Positions 55,401 through 63,994 of a stretch of DNA of 64,000 nt are shown piece after piece. Source of the DNA: Pseudoalteromonas sp. 3D05 (lineage in GTDB: Bacteria; Pseudomonadota; Gammaproteobacteria; Enterobacterales; Alteromonadaceae); the NCBI RefSeq assembly GCF_002723455.1, contig NZ_PDUS01000004.1:154726-218725 (forward strand), written 5' to 3'. A program made the translations under genes and the position numbers. The notes beneath the pieces are model-generated. The model did not search any database. It was not told the DNA's origin and worked only from the letters and a program-made list of their open reading frames with translations. The number at the start of each line of letters is the position of its first letter. The first letter of the stretch is position 1.

Positions 55401-56247
55401 TCGTGGTTTATCTGGTACTGGCCCGAAAGCAGGTGGTCCAAACTACCTGCAACGCTTAGTTAAAGAAAAAGCGTCACCTGATAACGTGCAAATGACCAAC
55501 TTAACGCCCGATGAGCTTGATTTACACCACTACTCAGGTGCAAATGAGCAAGTTGAAAAGTTAATGACTAACTCAATGCGCGACGAAAAAATTTGGCGTG
55601 GCACACCGCTAAATGACCGTGTTTCTGCTGTTAGACAGTTATTAGCCAAAGTAGCCACCGTTGATATCATCGATGAGCTTGCAGATGATTTAGCATTAAC
55701 ACTTGCCGATGCACGTGCCCAGCTAAACCGCCTTGAAAAGCACATGCGTAAATATACTACGTTACCAGGGCCAACAGGCGAATCAAACACACTACACCTT
55801 GAAGCACGCGGTTGTGTAGTATGTTATGCAGATAAGAGTACATCATTTAACTTTTGGGCTATCTCTATTATCACTGCACTTGCAGCGGGTAATACTGTAA
55901 TCACAGTAGCATCAGAGTTATTCTATGATGAAGCTGTTGCGTTTAAAGACAAGTTTATCTCAACAGGTGTCGCTGAAGGTGTGTTCCAAGTTGCAAAGCC
56001 AAACCAGCTACAAGCAATCTTGGCGCATCCACATTTAGCGGGCGCAGTGGTTGCAGCACGTTCATCACGTCTGGGCTACTTTAGCCAGCAGCTTGCACAA
56101 CGCAAAGGCGCAATCTTGCCTGTGATAAGCTCAGAGTATTACGATACGCTGATCAAACGTCTGATCACAGAAAAGACGATTAGTATTGATACTACCGCCT
56201 CAGGTGGTAACACATCTCTCATGACTTTGGTTGAAGATGACGAATAA
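52444..56247 (+). CDS. putA: Bifunctional proline dehydrogenase / P5C dehydrogenase
   Basis: This enzyme oxidises proline to glutamate in two steps at the inner face of the membrane, passing electrons from FAD to quinone and reducing NAD. The 1267-aa protein has a helical arm (about residues 20-110), the proline dehydrogenase barrel (about 150-460), the aldehyde dehydrogenase domain (about 540-1010) with E783 in IAETGGQN and catalytic C817 in GQRCSALR, and a C-terminal ALDH-superfamily-like lid domain. The ribbon-helix-helix DNA-binding domain of autoregulating PutA is absent. I chose the ATG at 52444, with GAGG eight bases upstream. The adjacent Lrp-family gene probably regulates it. Confidence 0.96.
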   Translation: MLFNGDLTTTCPIRQKIRDFYRIDENAVIDHILPLAEVGVKARSRAWERARQIVHNIRKDQDGQSGVDALLNEFSLSSEEGVVLMCLAEALLRVPDKATQETLIRDKLAKGDWSSHLGSSDSLFVNASSWGLLVTGKMVNYNDKTKDQQFGVLKKTIGRLGEPVIRKSVNFAMKIMGKQFVMGRTIDEAIERAADTERKGYVYSYDMLGEGARTMKDADRYYQSYLNAIHSIGKAANGRGPIKSPGISVKLSAIHPRYEFTHKERVMEEIVPKLKALALVAKSYDIGFTVDAEEADRLDISLDVIEAVFSDDDLAGWHGFGLAVQAYQKRAIFVIEWLTELATRVGRKLMVRLVKGAYWDTEIKTTQQDGLDHFPVFTRKATTDVSYKACAIKMLEARDVLYPQFATHNAYTAATILEVAKGDHDGFEFQRLHGMGESLFDQIVTQEKIQCRVYAPVGQHEDLLAYLVRRLLENGANSSFVNAIVDTTQPVEALLPDPVETLQGLRNKYNTQIKMPIDLYGAERANSKGMDLTDINAITPFKENLDSWFEEHRINESDVPEGSLAVKNPANHKEVIGHVKLHNSDDMLSLLANAETAFESWSQTPVKERANLLRRIADILERHHDELVAICIKEAGKVAQDGIDEVREAVDFCRYYAARAEELSEDERFEARGVILCISPWNFPLAIFLGQVAAAIVTGNTVIAKPAEQTSYIALRSIELMLSVGLPEHVVQPVIARGSEVGKTIVPDERIQAVMFTGSTETGTIISQTLAARNDIQVPLIAETGGQNCMIVDSTALPEQVVDDVISSGFQSAGQRCSALRVLFLQEDVADGIIEMIKGALKELHVGDPALLSTDIGPVIDEKALKNLTDHVEYLKGNATLHYECEIPDNTENGAYFFAPRLYEIKDLSVLKREVFGPCVHVIRFKGTEIDNVVDQINNTGFGLTMGIHSRIEERCEYLAKMSRAGNVYVNRNMIGAIVGVQPFGGRGLSGTGPKAGGPNYLQRLVKEKASPDNVQMTNLTPDELDLHHYSGANEQVEKLMTNSMRDEKIWRGTPLNDRVSAVRQLLAKVATVDIIDELADDLALTLADARAQLNRLEKHMRKYTTLPGPTGESNTLHLEARGCVVCYADKSTSFNFWAISIITALAAGNTVITVASELFYDEAVAFKDKFISTGVAEGVFQVAKPNQLQAILAHPHLAGAVVAARSSRLGYFSQQLAQRKGAILPVISSEYYDTLIKRLITEKTISIDTTASGGNTSLMTLVEDDE

Positions 56248-56265
56248 AATCAACAACTAAGTATT

Positions 56266-56291
56266 AAAGGGCGCTTTTTAGCGCCCTTTTT
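56266..56291 (+). terminator. Rho-independent terminator of putA
   Basis: A 9-bp stem, AAAGGGCGC / GCGCCCTTT, with a TTTTTA loop and a short T-run after it, 18 bases past the putA stop. Confidence 0.88.
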
Positions 56292-56351
56292 GCTACTTAT
56301 ACAATGAAAAGTTTGCTAACTTTAATGTATGCAAATTTTTTTGAGTAAGTA

Positions 56352-57551
56352 ATGTTTAAAACCATTCCTATAAAACAGCTTCTACCCGGTATGTTCGTAC
56401 AACAAGTAACGAAGCAGTCAGGTAATATCAAAATAAAAAACCAAGGGTGGGTAAAAACGCAGGCTGGTATCGATAAGTTAATAAAAGCGGGTATTTTAGA
56501 GGTCGAGATTGACCCAGATAAAACCATCATAGAGCAACCAAAAGAGCTAAACGACGCCCCCATTGTTAGTGACACTCCAAAACAACGTGACCCATGGCAT
56601 ACCACTCACTCTGTTGAACAAGAGATGGGCAAAGCTCAAAAACTTTATTGTGAAGCTAAAGACTTACAGAGCAAGGCATTTAGTGATATTAAAGCAGGAA
56701 AAACAATTGAAGTAGCGCCATTTAAAGAGCTTGCAAGTGGCTTTATTGATTCGGTTTTTCGTAACCAAGATGCGCTGGCCTGTATTACACGGATGCGAGA
56801 AAAAGACAGTTACCTATTAGAGCACTCAATTAATGTTTCTGTTTTAATTAGTATTTTTGCCAAGCATTTAAATTTTGAAAAAGAGCTCATAGAAGAACTA
56901 GCGACAGGCGCCCTGCTACACGATATTGGTAAAATACAAATCCCTGATGAGATTCTTCACAAACCCGGAAGGTTGAGTGAGCAAGAATTTAAAACAATTC
57001 AAAATCATGCGCTTTATAGTAAGCAAATTCTAGAAGAGTCAGGTTTAACAGGCATTGCTGTTGATATTGCAGGCTTTCACCACGAGCGCCTAGATGGCAG
57101 TGGCTACCCGTTTGGTAAGCACGCCGATGAAATCAGTCAGTATGTGCGTATGGCATCGATTGTTGATGTATATGACGCGCTTACAGCTGAGCGAGTTTAT
57201 AAAGATGGCATGGAGCCCATTAAAGCCTTTAAAATACTGAAAGATGGCTGTCCTGATAGCTTTGATGGCGAGCTATTGACCAAGTTTATCCAATGTATTG
57301 GTATCCACCCTGTTGGTACTTTAGTGAAGCTTTCAAGCCAAAAAGTCGGATTGGTAACAAAAAGCAACCCAGCAAGCCCGCTAAAACCGCAGGTTAAAAC
57401 CTTTTATCATGCCAAACATGCACGCTACACAGGCGTTGAAGATATTGATTTGGCTCATAGCCGTACTAATGATGCACTGGAGTCAGCCGTGAAACCTAAA
57501 GATTTTAATATTGATTTAATCAGATTTTTTAAACATTCAATCCTGCCGTAA
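56352..57551 (+). CDS. HD-GYP cyclic-di-GMP phosphodiesterase with DUF3391
   Basis: A 399-aa cytoplasmic protein that should hydrolyse cyclic di-GMP. The N-terminal DUF3391 domain (about residues 1-130) begins FKTIPIKQLLPGMFVQQV. The HD-GYP domain (about 145-330) keeps the metal and substrate residues: LEHSINVSV, LLHDIGKIQIPDEILHKPG, NHALYSKQIL, and HHERLDGSGYPFG. All canonical residues are present, so it is probably active. It stands alone with a weak Shine-Dalgarno sequence and has no sensor domain beyond DUF3391. Confidence 0.92.
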   Translation: MFKTIPIKQLLPGMFVQQVTKQSGNIKIKNQGWVKTQAGIDKLIKAGILEVEIDPDKTIIEQPKELNDAPIVSDTPKQRDPWHTTHSVEQEMGKAQKLYCEAKDLQSKAFSDIKAGKTIEVAPFKELASGFIDSVFRNQDALACITRMREKDSYLLEHSINVSVLISIFAKHLNFEKELIEELATGALLHDIGKIQIPDEILHKPGRLSEQEFKTIQNHALYSKQILEESGLTGIAVDIAGFHHERLDGSGYPFGKHADEISQYVRMASIVDVYDALTAERVYKDGMEPIKAFKILKDGCPDSFDGELLTKFIQCIGIHPVGTLVKLSSQKVGLVTKSNPASPLKPQVKTFYHAKHARYTGVEDIDLAHSRTNDALESAVKPKDFNIDLIRFFKHSILP

Positions 57552-57584
57552 TACTACAGCAGGGGGATACTTATAAAAAATCAA

Positions 57585-58637
57585 TTACTCTGGCCAATCT
57601 TGCAACGCTTTAATACTAAATTGATAGCCATCGAAACTTAATACACTTTGTTCTGGGGTTATCTCTAACACTTCAATATCATCTAAACTATCACCTTCAT
57701 ACAGTTCACGGTTGTTAAGCTTGATCCAACGCTTCTCAACGGACGATGAATAAATATGTGCCTGATATTTAATATTAGGTAGCAAAGCTAATAAGCCGTC
57801 TGGTAATAGCTCAATAGGCTCTGCGTAAGAAGAGTTTCTTGTTGCTTGGGTAACTTGATTGGTCGTGACTGTTTCAGTGTCTTTAATTGCTTGGGCAAAC
57901 GCATTTTTAAGCTCACTAGGCACAGTCTCTAACTCATCGTCGCGCTGCGGTACTATTTGGTTCGCTGAATTTGACTGCTCAATGGGCTTTCCAAGCACCT
58001 TATATTGGCTTAAATCAATATCTCTTGAGCGAGTATTTATTGGCTGTGATTGTGCAAACTGTTGAGGTTGAGCGTATTGCTGTGGCTGTGAATACTGCTG
58101 CGGCTGAAACTGAGCTGTAGGGGCATTAATCACTTGCTGATACCCATTTGGAGTTTGGACTAAAACAGTTTGCCCTTGCGAGTAAGTTGGTACAGCATTA
58201 ACAGGCACTTGGACCCATTGATACTGTTGAGATTGGTTCGCGTAGCCTTGGGCCATCACAGGCTGCTGTGAATTAGTAAACTGTGCGGGTGCATTTTGAA
58301 CTTCTTGCGGTACATTCTTAGGCAATGTATCGCTGCTCTTTTGCACGCTAGAAACGTCTTCATTCGGCTGAATCACTTTTTCATCAGTTGCTGATAACTC
58401 TTTAAGGCTAGGCTCTGACGCACTATCTGTTGGAATACTCTTAGTCTGAAACCACTTACCAATTGAAAAGCCAGCCACTAAGGTCAGCGCTAAAGCCAAC
58501 AATAAGGCAAGTGACATTGCGATTAAGCGATACCTTTTAAGCTCTTGTTGTTGTTTAATTTGTTGAGCATTTTGATCAAAAGCAGATGCTTCATCATGAT
58601 GCTCAGATTGTTTTAATGCATCTAATAAAAACGACAT
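57585..58637 (-). CDS. gspB: GspB/ExeB-type secretion accessory protein
   Basis: A 350-aa inner-membrane protein: a short cytoplasmic start (MSFLLDALKQSEH), one span (about residues 36-56), a long low-complexity periplasmic linker rich in glutamine with QPQQY/QPQQF repeats (about 175-200), and a C-terminal GspB domain (about 275-345) containing LPDGLLALLPNIKYQAHIYSS (in pieces) and RWIKLNNRELYEGD. GspB works with GspA to place the type II secretion outer-membrane secretin through the cell wall. The other type II secretion genes are not in the window. It lies 12 bases downstream of gspA. Confidence 0.85.
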   Translation of the reverse strand: MSFLLDALKQSEHHDEASAFDQNAQQIKQQQELKRYRLIAMSLALLLALALTLVAGFSIGKWFQTKSIPTDSASEPSLKELSATDEKVIQPNEDVSSVQKSSDTLPKNVPQEVQNAPAQFTNSQQPVMAQGYANQSQQYQWVQVPVNAVPTYSQGQTVLVQTPNGYQQVINAPTAQFQPQQYSQPQQYAQPQQFAQSQPINTRSRDIDLSQYKVLGKPIEQSNSANQIVPQRDDELETVPSELKNAFAQAIKDTETVTTNQVTQATRNSSYAEPIELLPDGLLALLPNIKYQAHIYSSSVEKRWIKLNNRELYEGDSLDDIEVLEITPEQSVLSFDGYQFSIKALQDWPE

Positions 58638-58649
58638 AATTCACCACGA

Positions 58650-59567
58650 CTAAAAAATAAACGACAAGCCAACACCGGCGCCTAACACTGTTATAAAAAC
58701 GAAAGGTATTAAAAGCTTACTGGTTTTTGCTTCACTTTGAACTTCACTTTGCAGTACGCTTGGCGGTAACGCCTCTTCTGCTGAACGCATCACAATTTCA
58801 CTATCAATGACCATAACTTGTTTAGAAAACGCTCCCATTAAGCAACGCTCGCATAGTAAGTTAACTAACCTAGGAATACCTTTTGTAACAATATAAACAG
58901 TTTTTAATGCATCAGCCGAAAACATCGCACGTTCACAGCCGGCAACATATAAACGATGTTTGATGTAAGCAATAGTTTGCCCCTCGGTCAGCGGCAATAA
59001 ATGGTACCGAGCAGTAATACGCTGCGCTAATTGCCTTAATTCATTGCGCTTAAGTAACTCTTGTAACTCTGGTTGACCGACTAACACTATTTGCAGTAAC
59101 TTTTTATGGTTGGTTTCTATGTTGGTCAATAACCGCAGTTGTTCGAGTACATCTGGTGCAAGTAGCTGTGCTTCATCAATCAATAGTATCGTGTGACCAC
59201 CCGATTCATGATTAGCCTCTAAATGCTTTTTTATTGCATCAGTTAAGGTTTTTAGTGTGGCATTGACGCCATCATAATTAATGACAAGTTCATCGCAAAT
59301 ACTGGCTAACAACTCTAGCTGTGATAATGCCGGGTTATGGATCATTGCCACTTGCGTATTCTCAGGCAGTTGTTCTTGCAAGCTACGAATTAGGGTTGTT
59401 TTACCTGTCCCTACCTCGCCTGTAAGCAATACAAAACCACCCGCCTCGCCTAAACCATAGGTAAGGTGAGCTAATGCTTCTTTGTGGCGCTCGCTTAAAA
59501 ATAAATATTGTGGATTTGGCGCGATTGAAAACGGTTTTTCCGACAAGCCAAAATAGCTTAAATACAC
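58650..59567 (-). CDS. GspA/ExeA-type AAA ATPase, short form
   Basis: A 305-aa ATPase. It begins MYLSYFGLSEKPFSIAPNPQYLFLS (family start, in two parts), has Walker A GEVGTGKTTLIR (about residues 46-57), Walker B HTILLIDEAQLL, and a sensor region LLQIVLVGQPELQ, then ends in one membrane span (about 284-304). Full ExeA proteins are near 550 aa and carry a periplasmic peptidoglycan-binding part after the span; it is missing here. MshM-like ATPases are similar in size, but the coupled gspB gene favours a secretion role. The start is GTG. Confidence 0.82.
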   Translation of the reverse strand: MYLSYFGLSEKPFSIAPNPQYLFLSERHKEALAHLTYGLGEAGGFVLLTGEVGTGKTTLIRSLQEQLPENTQVAMIHNPALSQLELLASICDELVINYDGVNATLKTLTDAIKKHLEANHESGGHTILLIDEAQLLAPDVLEQLRLLTNIETNHKKLLQIVLVGQPELQELLKRNELRQLAQRITARYHLLPLTEGQTIAYIKHRLYVAGCERAMFSADALKTVYIVTKGIPRLVNLLCERCLMGAFSKQVMVIDSEIVMRSAEEALPPSVLQSEVQSEAKTSKLLIPFVFITVLGAGVGLSFIF

Positions 59568-59695
59568 CCTGAACTTCCTTACTGAGTAAATCTGCGCCTA
59601 TAATGGCAAAAAAATGCACTAAGTGAAAACCTTGTTAGCGTTTTATTACTTAAATAACGTAAAATAACCTAAACAGGTTAACTCTAGGCGTGACT

Positions 59696-60811
59696 ATGGA
59701 AGTTTATTTAGTGGGTGGTGCAGTGCGTGATGAGCTGCTCGGACGTAAAATTAAAGAACGTGATTATGTTGTTGTTGGTGCAACTGCAGATCAACTTTTA
59801 CAGCAAGGCTTTGTACAAGTCGGTAAAGATTTTCCTGTTTTTTTACACCCAAAAACCAAAGAAGAATATGCACTCGCTCGTACTGAACGCAAACAAGGTC
59901 AAGGGTATACCGGGTTTACTTGTGAGTTTTCAGCAGATGTTACACTTGAAGATGACTTACGCCGACGCGACCTTACAGTTAATGCCATCGCAAAAGCTGA
60001 CGATGGCAGCTTAATTGATCCATACAACGGTAAACTAGATTTAGACAACCGCATTCTTCGCCATGTATCCGATGCATTTAGTGAAGACCCACTTAGAATA
60101 TTGCGTGTTGCTCGCTTTGCAGCTCGTTATCATTACCTTGGTTTTACTATTGCTGATGAGACCAAAACGCTATTAAAGAGCATGATTTCTCAAGGTGAAC
60201 TGAACACTCTGACACCAGAACGTATTTGGCTTGAATGTGAAAAGTCGCTCAGTGATGGCGCTTTTGCTGAGTTTTTGCAAACGCTTTACAGCCTTAATGC
60301 TCTTCCTTCAATCAGCAACGCATTGGCTTCATCGTGGAGCTCTGATAAATACCAGCAAATCAAAGCCCGCTATGAGTATGCAAACAGTCAAAAGGTGACT
60401 GAGCCTAGCTTACTATTTTGCCAAGCTACCAGTGATTTATGCCGTGACTCAATAATCACACTAGCGACATCAATTCGGGTGCCAAATGATGTTCGGGATA
60501 TGGCGCTCTACTTGCAACAGCACCTCGCAACCCTTAAAGATGAACAACTTAACAGCAGTGAGTTACTGGCACTTTGTAATCAACTTGACCTATGGCGCCG
60601 ACCAGAACGATTCAGTGCTTTATTAAAAGCAGCGGAGATTGCCAATTGCGGGCCATTAAAACGGCAACACACTCTAGTAAGTGCTACTGAAGCAGCTAAA
60701 AAAATTAGCCCGCAACAGTTTATTGCTCAAGGTATTAAAGGTGCTGATATAAAAACCGCGCTAGAACAAGCGCGGTTAGACATGTTTAAACAACATTTAA
60801 ATCAGGTTTAG
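59696..60811 (+). CDS. cca: CCA-adding tRNA nucleotidyltransferase
   Basis: This enzyme adds or repairs the 3' CCA end of tRNAs. The 371-aa protein begins MEVYLVGGAVRDELLGR and has the class II nucleotidyltransferase aspartates in KERDYVVVG, then RRRDLTVNAIA and the EDPLRILRVARFAARY neck helix. The C-terminal part is shorter than E. coli Cca (412 aa), lacking most of the HD phosphohydrolase domain, so it is probably a CCA-adder only. I chose the ATG at 59696 over a GTG two codons earlier. Its stop overlaps the stop of the convergent DUF1566 gene. Confidence 0.93.
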   Translation: MEVYLVGGAVRDELLGRKIKERDYVVVGATADQLLQQGFVQVGKDFPVFLHPKTKEEYALARTERKQGQGYTGFTCEFSADVTLEDDLRRRDLTVNAIAKADDGSLIDPYNGKLDLDNRILRHVSDAFSEDPLRILRVARFAARYHYLGFTIADETKTLLKSMISQGELNTLTPERIWLECEKSLSDGAFAEFLQTLYSLNALPSISNALASSWSSDKYQQIKARYEYANSQKVTEPSLLFCQATSDLCRDSIITLATSIRVPNDVRDMALYLQQHLATLKDEQLNSSELLALCNQLDLWRRPERFSALLKAAEIANCGPLKRQHTLVSATEAAKKISPQQFIAQGIKGADIKTALEQARLDMFKQHLNQV

Positions 60812-61317
60812 TCCTCATATCGCACCAAGCGAAGGTAAACGTTAGAGGTTTTAGCATGTAAACTGTTAAGGCCTCTGTCGAATGTGTATACCCAAGCAAA
60901 GCCGGGGTCAATAACGCCCGATGTACTCGTCCAATAGTTTTCACTTTTATTCCCTTTGAAAATAACCTCATTGATACTTGGGGTTACACAACTGTGCTCT
61001 AGAATACTTGCTAGCTCTTTATTATTCGGTACTTGCCAATCATCATGATTTGCTGTGCGGTCGTTAACCGACGCTCTTAAAGCTTCTTGCCACGAGGTTT
61101 TAATTGCGCTATTTGTACAGCTAGTGGTATCAGCATCATAGCTTTGCCCGTAACTACAGGTTTGCCACATTAACCCTGTCACGCTATCGCTCACTGTGCC
61201 ATCATTGTTAAGTGTAAAACGCGCTGTGGATGTTGTTTCAGGCACCGTGCTGTAACACGTTTGCGCAGCCAAAAAGCTTGGGCTTAAAAGTAGTATGCTC
61301 GCAAATAATGTTTTCAT
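60808..61317 (-). CDS. Exported DUF1566 protein, small
   Basis: A 169-aa exported protein with a signal peptide of about 19 residues (LLLSPSFLAAQT). The mature part is one DUF1566 (Lcl-type) domain: DSVTGLMWQTCSYGQ, DDWQVPNNKELASIL, NYWTSTSG and YLRLVRYED at the end. Four cysteines are near the start of the domain. Its start overlaps the stop of the larger DUF1566 gene by four bases, so the two are co-translated. Function unknown; DUF1566 is found in surface and collagen-like adhesins. Confidence 0.85.
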   Translation of the reverse strand: MKTLFASILLLSPSFLAAQTCYSTVPETTSTARFTLNNDGTVSDSVTGLMWQTCSYGQSYDADTTSCTNSAIKTSWQEALRASVNDRTANHDDWQVPNNKELASILEHSCVTPSINEVIFKGNKSENYWTSTSGVIDPGFAWVYTFDRGLNSLHAKTSNVYLRLVRYED

Positions 61318-62993
61318 TGTGATGCCCCCGCTGTTCTAACTAAGCGTACAAATGCCGTTTCACTCTTAGGATAAGCTAAATCATTGCCATCGCTCATATC
61401 TATTATATAAGCCTGCGATAAACTAGTACCATCTGCCGCTGTTTGCGAGGTCCAATAAGGTAAAAAAGGTTGGTTTACAAAAGCGTGCTGAGTAGGTGTA
61501 TTAACAAAGTAATCATTATCAATTAATAACGATTGCCCATGTTGAGAATAATCCAATAAAGTCATCAGCTCGGTGTACGTGGGGACTCGCCAATTAGTTC
61601 CACCACAATAATCTGAATTATTAACGGCATTAACATACTCTTGTAAACCACAATTCGTTGTTGCCGAGCATGTGGTAGTTGCACCTAGCTGACTACCACC
61701 TTGTACGCCGGTTTCTCCATTTAAATACCATGTATAGTGGTTCTGTCCTTCTCTGAGTGAGGTTGCGTTAGGTAAAGTGCCAGTGTTTGGGCTTTTAACT
61801 TCCCAAATTAGTCCTGTGACATTATCTCGAACGCAACTAAAGTTACTCGCATTGTCCGGAAGCTCATCGGCAAACTCATTTAACTTAGTAAAATCAAATG
61901 CTGAATCACCAGCGCCTACTTTATTGATATGCGTACTAACAACACTGTCCCGACCAACGGCTGCATCTTGGCGAGGAAAGTCAGGGCTGTCACATGCTAT
62001 TTGTTGGGTATTGTTGTAGCACGTATTCACCCCTGTATCATTAATTAGACCTAACGGTTTAGATTCAATATTGATTTGTACGACATCGGCGTCTGTTCGA
62101 CCTTTACTATCGGTCACTGTTACCTCAAAACTAAACGTATTAACAGCTTCGGTTTTTGGTGCGGTAAACGAGGTAATACATTGTTCTTGATTTGCTAAAG
62201 TAACACTGCCAACAATTTGTTCCCAATGACAGGAGAATGTTTCGGTGACGGTTTCACTTGCCGTTGCATCGAGCGTAACAAGTTCAACTTCATTTACGGT
62301 TTGATCAGCCCCCGCATTAGCAATAACCACTTTATCTGTTCTGTTTAATTTATGATTATATTGAATACTCGCTTCTCCCCCTTCATCATCAATGACGGTT
62401 AGCTGCCACACTAAAGTTGTGTTTACATCTAATAGAGGGTGAGAAAAACTGATAGTCTCATTATTGTAGCTATCGACCGCAACAGTTGGACCAGAGATTT
62501 GCTGCCAACGATAACTATTAATAGCACCATTTTCATCGGGATCTGATGACTCAGCACCGCTCAACGTAATGGTGTCTTTATAATCGGAAGGTAATTCTGC
62601 AGGCGCAATTTGTGTAACAACCGCCTCGGGTAGTTGGTTATTCGAGACAATATCAATCATAACGTCATCACTAACTAACTGACCGTCTGCTGTTTGGTAG
62701 TTAACCCGTAATAGTAGTTGGCTGTCCGTCTTTACATCTGGCGCTGTTAAGGTTTGTTCATCGCCATCAGCAGGTAACCCTTCAACAGCGGGCCCATTAA
62801 TTCTTTGCCAAGAAAACGTTCCATTTGCAGGTGAGCCTATCGCTGTTAGAGTAAATTCGCTCTTCTCAATAACTTGCTGATCTATCCCTGCGTTGACCGA
62901 TGCAGCCACATCGGGGTTATCATTCCCACCACCTGAGCCGCCGCAAGCACTGAGCAAGCTAACAACAGGCAATAAAGTGAATAGAGCTCTCAT
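61314..62993 (-). CDS. Lipoprotein with PKD/Ig-like repeats and a DUF1566 domain
   Basis: A 559-aa exported lipoprotein. The lipobox is SLLSAC (C17), followed by a glycine-rich stretch. Three Ig/PKD-like repeats (about residues 30-120, 125-225, 225-315) each contain a W-Q-x-I/W-E-Q-I type strand. The C-terminal DUF1566 domain (about 380-555) has VTGLIWEVKSP, NWRVPTYTELMTLLDYS and YWTSQTA. I chose the ATG at 62993, which has GAGG nine bases upstream and gives a compact signal peptide; earlier ATG codons at 63032, 63017, 63014 and 63008 lack ribosome sites. A surface adhesin or binding protein is inferred. Confidence 0.85.
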   Translation of the reverse strand: MRALFTLLPVVSLLSACGGSGGGNDNPDVAASVNAGIDQQVIEKSEFTLTAIGSPANGTFSWQRINGPAVEGLPADGDEQTLTAPDVKTDSQLLLRVNYQTADGQLVSDDVMIDIVSNNQLPEAVVTQIAPAELPSDYKDTITLSGAESSDPDENGAINSYRWQQISGPTVAVDSYNNETISFSHPLLDVNTTLVWQLTVIDDEGGEASIQYNHKLNRTDKVVIANAGADQTVNEVELVTLDATASETVTETFSCHWEQIVGSVTLANQEQCITSFTAPKTEAVNTFSFEVTVTDSKGRTDADVVQINIESKPLGLINDTGVNTCYNNTQQIACDSPDFPRQDAAVGRDSVVSTHINKVGAGDSAFDFTKLNEFADELPDNASNFSCVRDNVTGLIWEVKSPNTGTLPNATSLREGQNHYTWYLNGETGVQGGSQLGATTTCSATTNCGLQEYVNAVNNSDYCGGTNWRVPTYTELMTLLDYSQHGQSLLIDNDYFVNTPTQHAFVNQPFLPYWTSQTAADGTSLSQAYIIDMSDGNDLAYPKSETAFVRLVRTAGASQ

Positions 62994-63095
62994 GCAATGT
63001 TTCCTCATTTTCATCATATAGGTATATAGCACGCTTATTTAGGCTACATTCTTTAATTAGATAATAAGCAACAACAATGCCAGTTATGCAGGAGA

Positions 63096-63428
63096 TTACA
63101 TATAACTATCTTGATGGATACGTACAAATAGTTTTGTGCCAACTTTACTGTAATCTACTTTGTATTCTCGACCATCCAAGGCTTGTATGAATAGCAGTCG
63201 TTTTTCTTCACCGAATACATCAGCACTACTAATATATACCATATCGAGATAACGCTCTTTTGCTTCACGACGGTTTTTTGGCAGCTCTTCTTTAAATGGC
63301 TCTAAGCCATTTTGAGTCACTTTAATTTTAGGGTGAGTTTCAGAGTTTACGATCACTAAATCGAGTTTTTTTTCTTTGTGGATAATCGTATTTCTTCCAC
63401 TTTTAATAAATGATCTATCTTGACTCAT
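63096..63428 (-). CDS. Hypothetical soluble protein (110 aa)
   Basis: I do not recognise this protein. It is soluble and basic, with no signal peptide. The pattern of strands at both ends (HKEKKLDLVIVNSETHPKIKV; LLFIQALDGREYKVDYSKVG) around a charged helix (EELPKNRREAKERYLDMVY) suggests one small domain. AGGA precedes the ATG. It lies 23 bases downstream of the edge gene, on the same strand, so the two are probably an operon. Confidence 0.65.
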   Translation of the reverse strand: MSQDRSFIKSGRNTIIHKEKKLDLVIVNSETHPKIKVTQNGLEPFKEELPKNRREAKERYLDMVYISSADVFGEEKRLLFIQALDGREYKVDYSKVGTKLFVRIHQDSYM

Positions 63429-63451
63429 CGCATTATCCTACTGACGTCTAT

Positions 63452-63994
63452 TTAGGCGTTCTTAGCCTTTAACTGAGATTGAATAAAGAGTTTGGGATTT
63501 TGCTGCCAACTGTTTAGGCCATGGCTAAAATCCCAAATACTTCTATCTAATACACTGGCAGGCAACAGCAAGTCATACCCTGTTAATTGCTGCAAATGTC
63601 GCATTCGATTTGCGAACATTGCAATTAATCCATTAAATTTGCGACCGTTTAAAGATGTATAATTATTGTCTTCTACCAACCATTCTGATGGGCAATTGCC
63701 ATTTTTGCAATGTTTTTGAACAACCTGCATAAAAAGGTGGCGCTGTTCTATTAATAGTTTACCCGCTAGCCGCGGTGAAATATCCATTAAAAAATTATCC
63801 GTATCCCTAAGTTTAATGCCTACAGCATTTAACTCAAGGTATTCAAGTCCATGCTCCGCTTTTGGTATTCCGCTATGGTGCAGATTTTCCCTATTTAATG
63901 ACCATGAACCATACTTATGATGATACGTAAGTAGCTGCTCTGTGATAATTAAGCTGTAAAATGGCTCTTGCGTCTTTAAAAAACCAACAAACAC
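63452..63994 (-). CDS. Hypothetical protein, probably cut by the window edge
   Basis: The frame is open to the right edge, so the true start may lie outside the window; the GTG at 63994 is only the first possible start inside it. The 180 visible residues are soluble, with YHHKYGSWSLNRENLHHSG near the start and two cysteines in CKNGNC (about residues 97-102). I recognise no family. It precedes the 110-aa gene. Confidence 0.55.
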   Translation of the reverse strand: MFVGFLKTQEPFYSLIITEQLLTYHHKYGSWSLNRENLHHSGIPKAEHGLEYLELNAVGIKLRDTDNFLMDISPRLAGKLLIEQRHLFMQVVQKHCKNGNCPSEWLVEDNNYTSLNGRKFNGLIAMFANRMRHLQQLTGYDLLLPASVLDRSIWDFSHGLNSWQQNPKLFIQSQLKAKNA

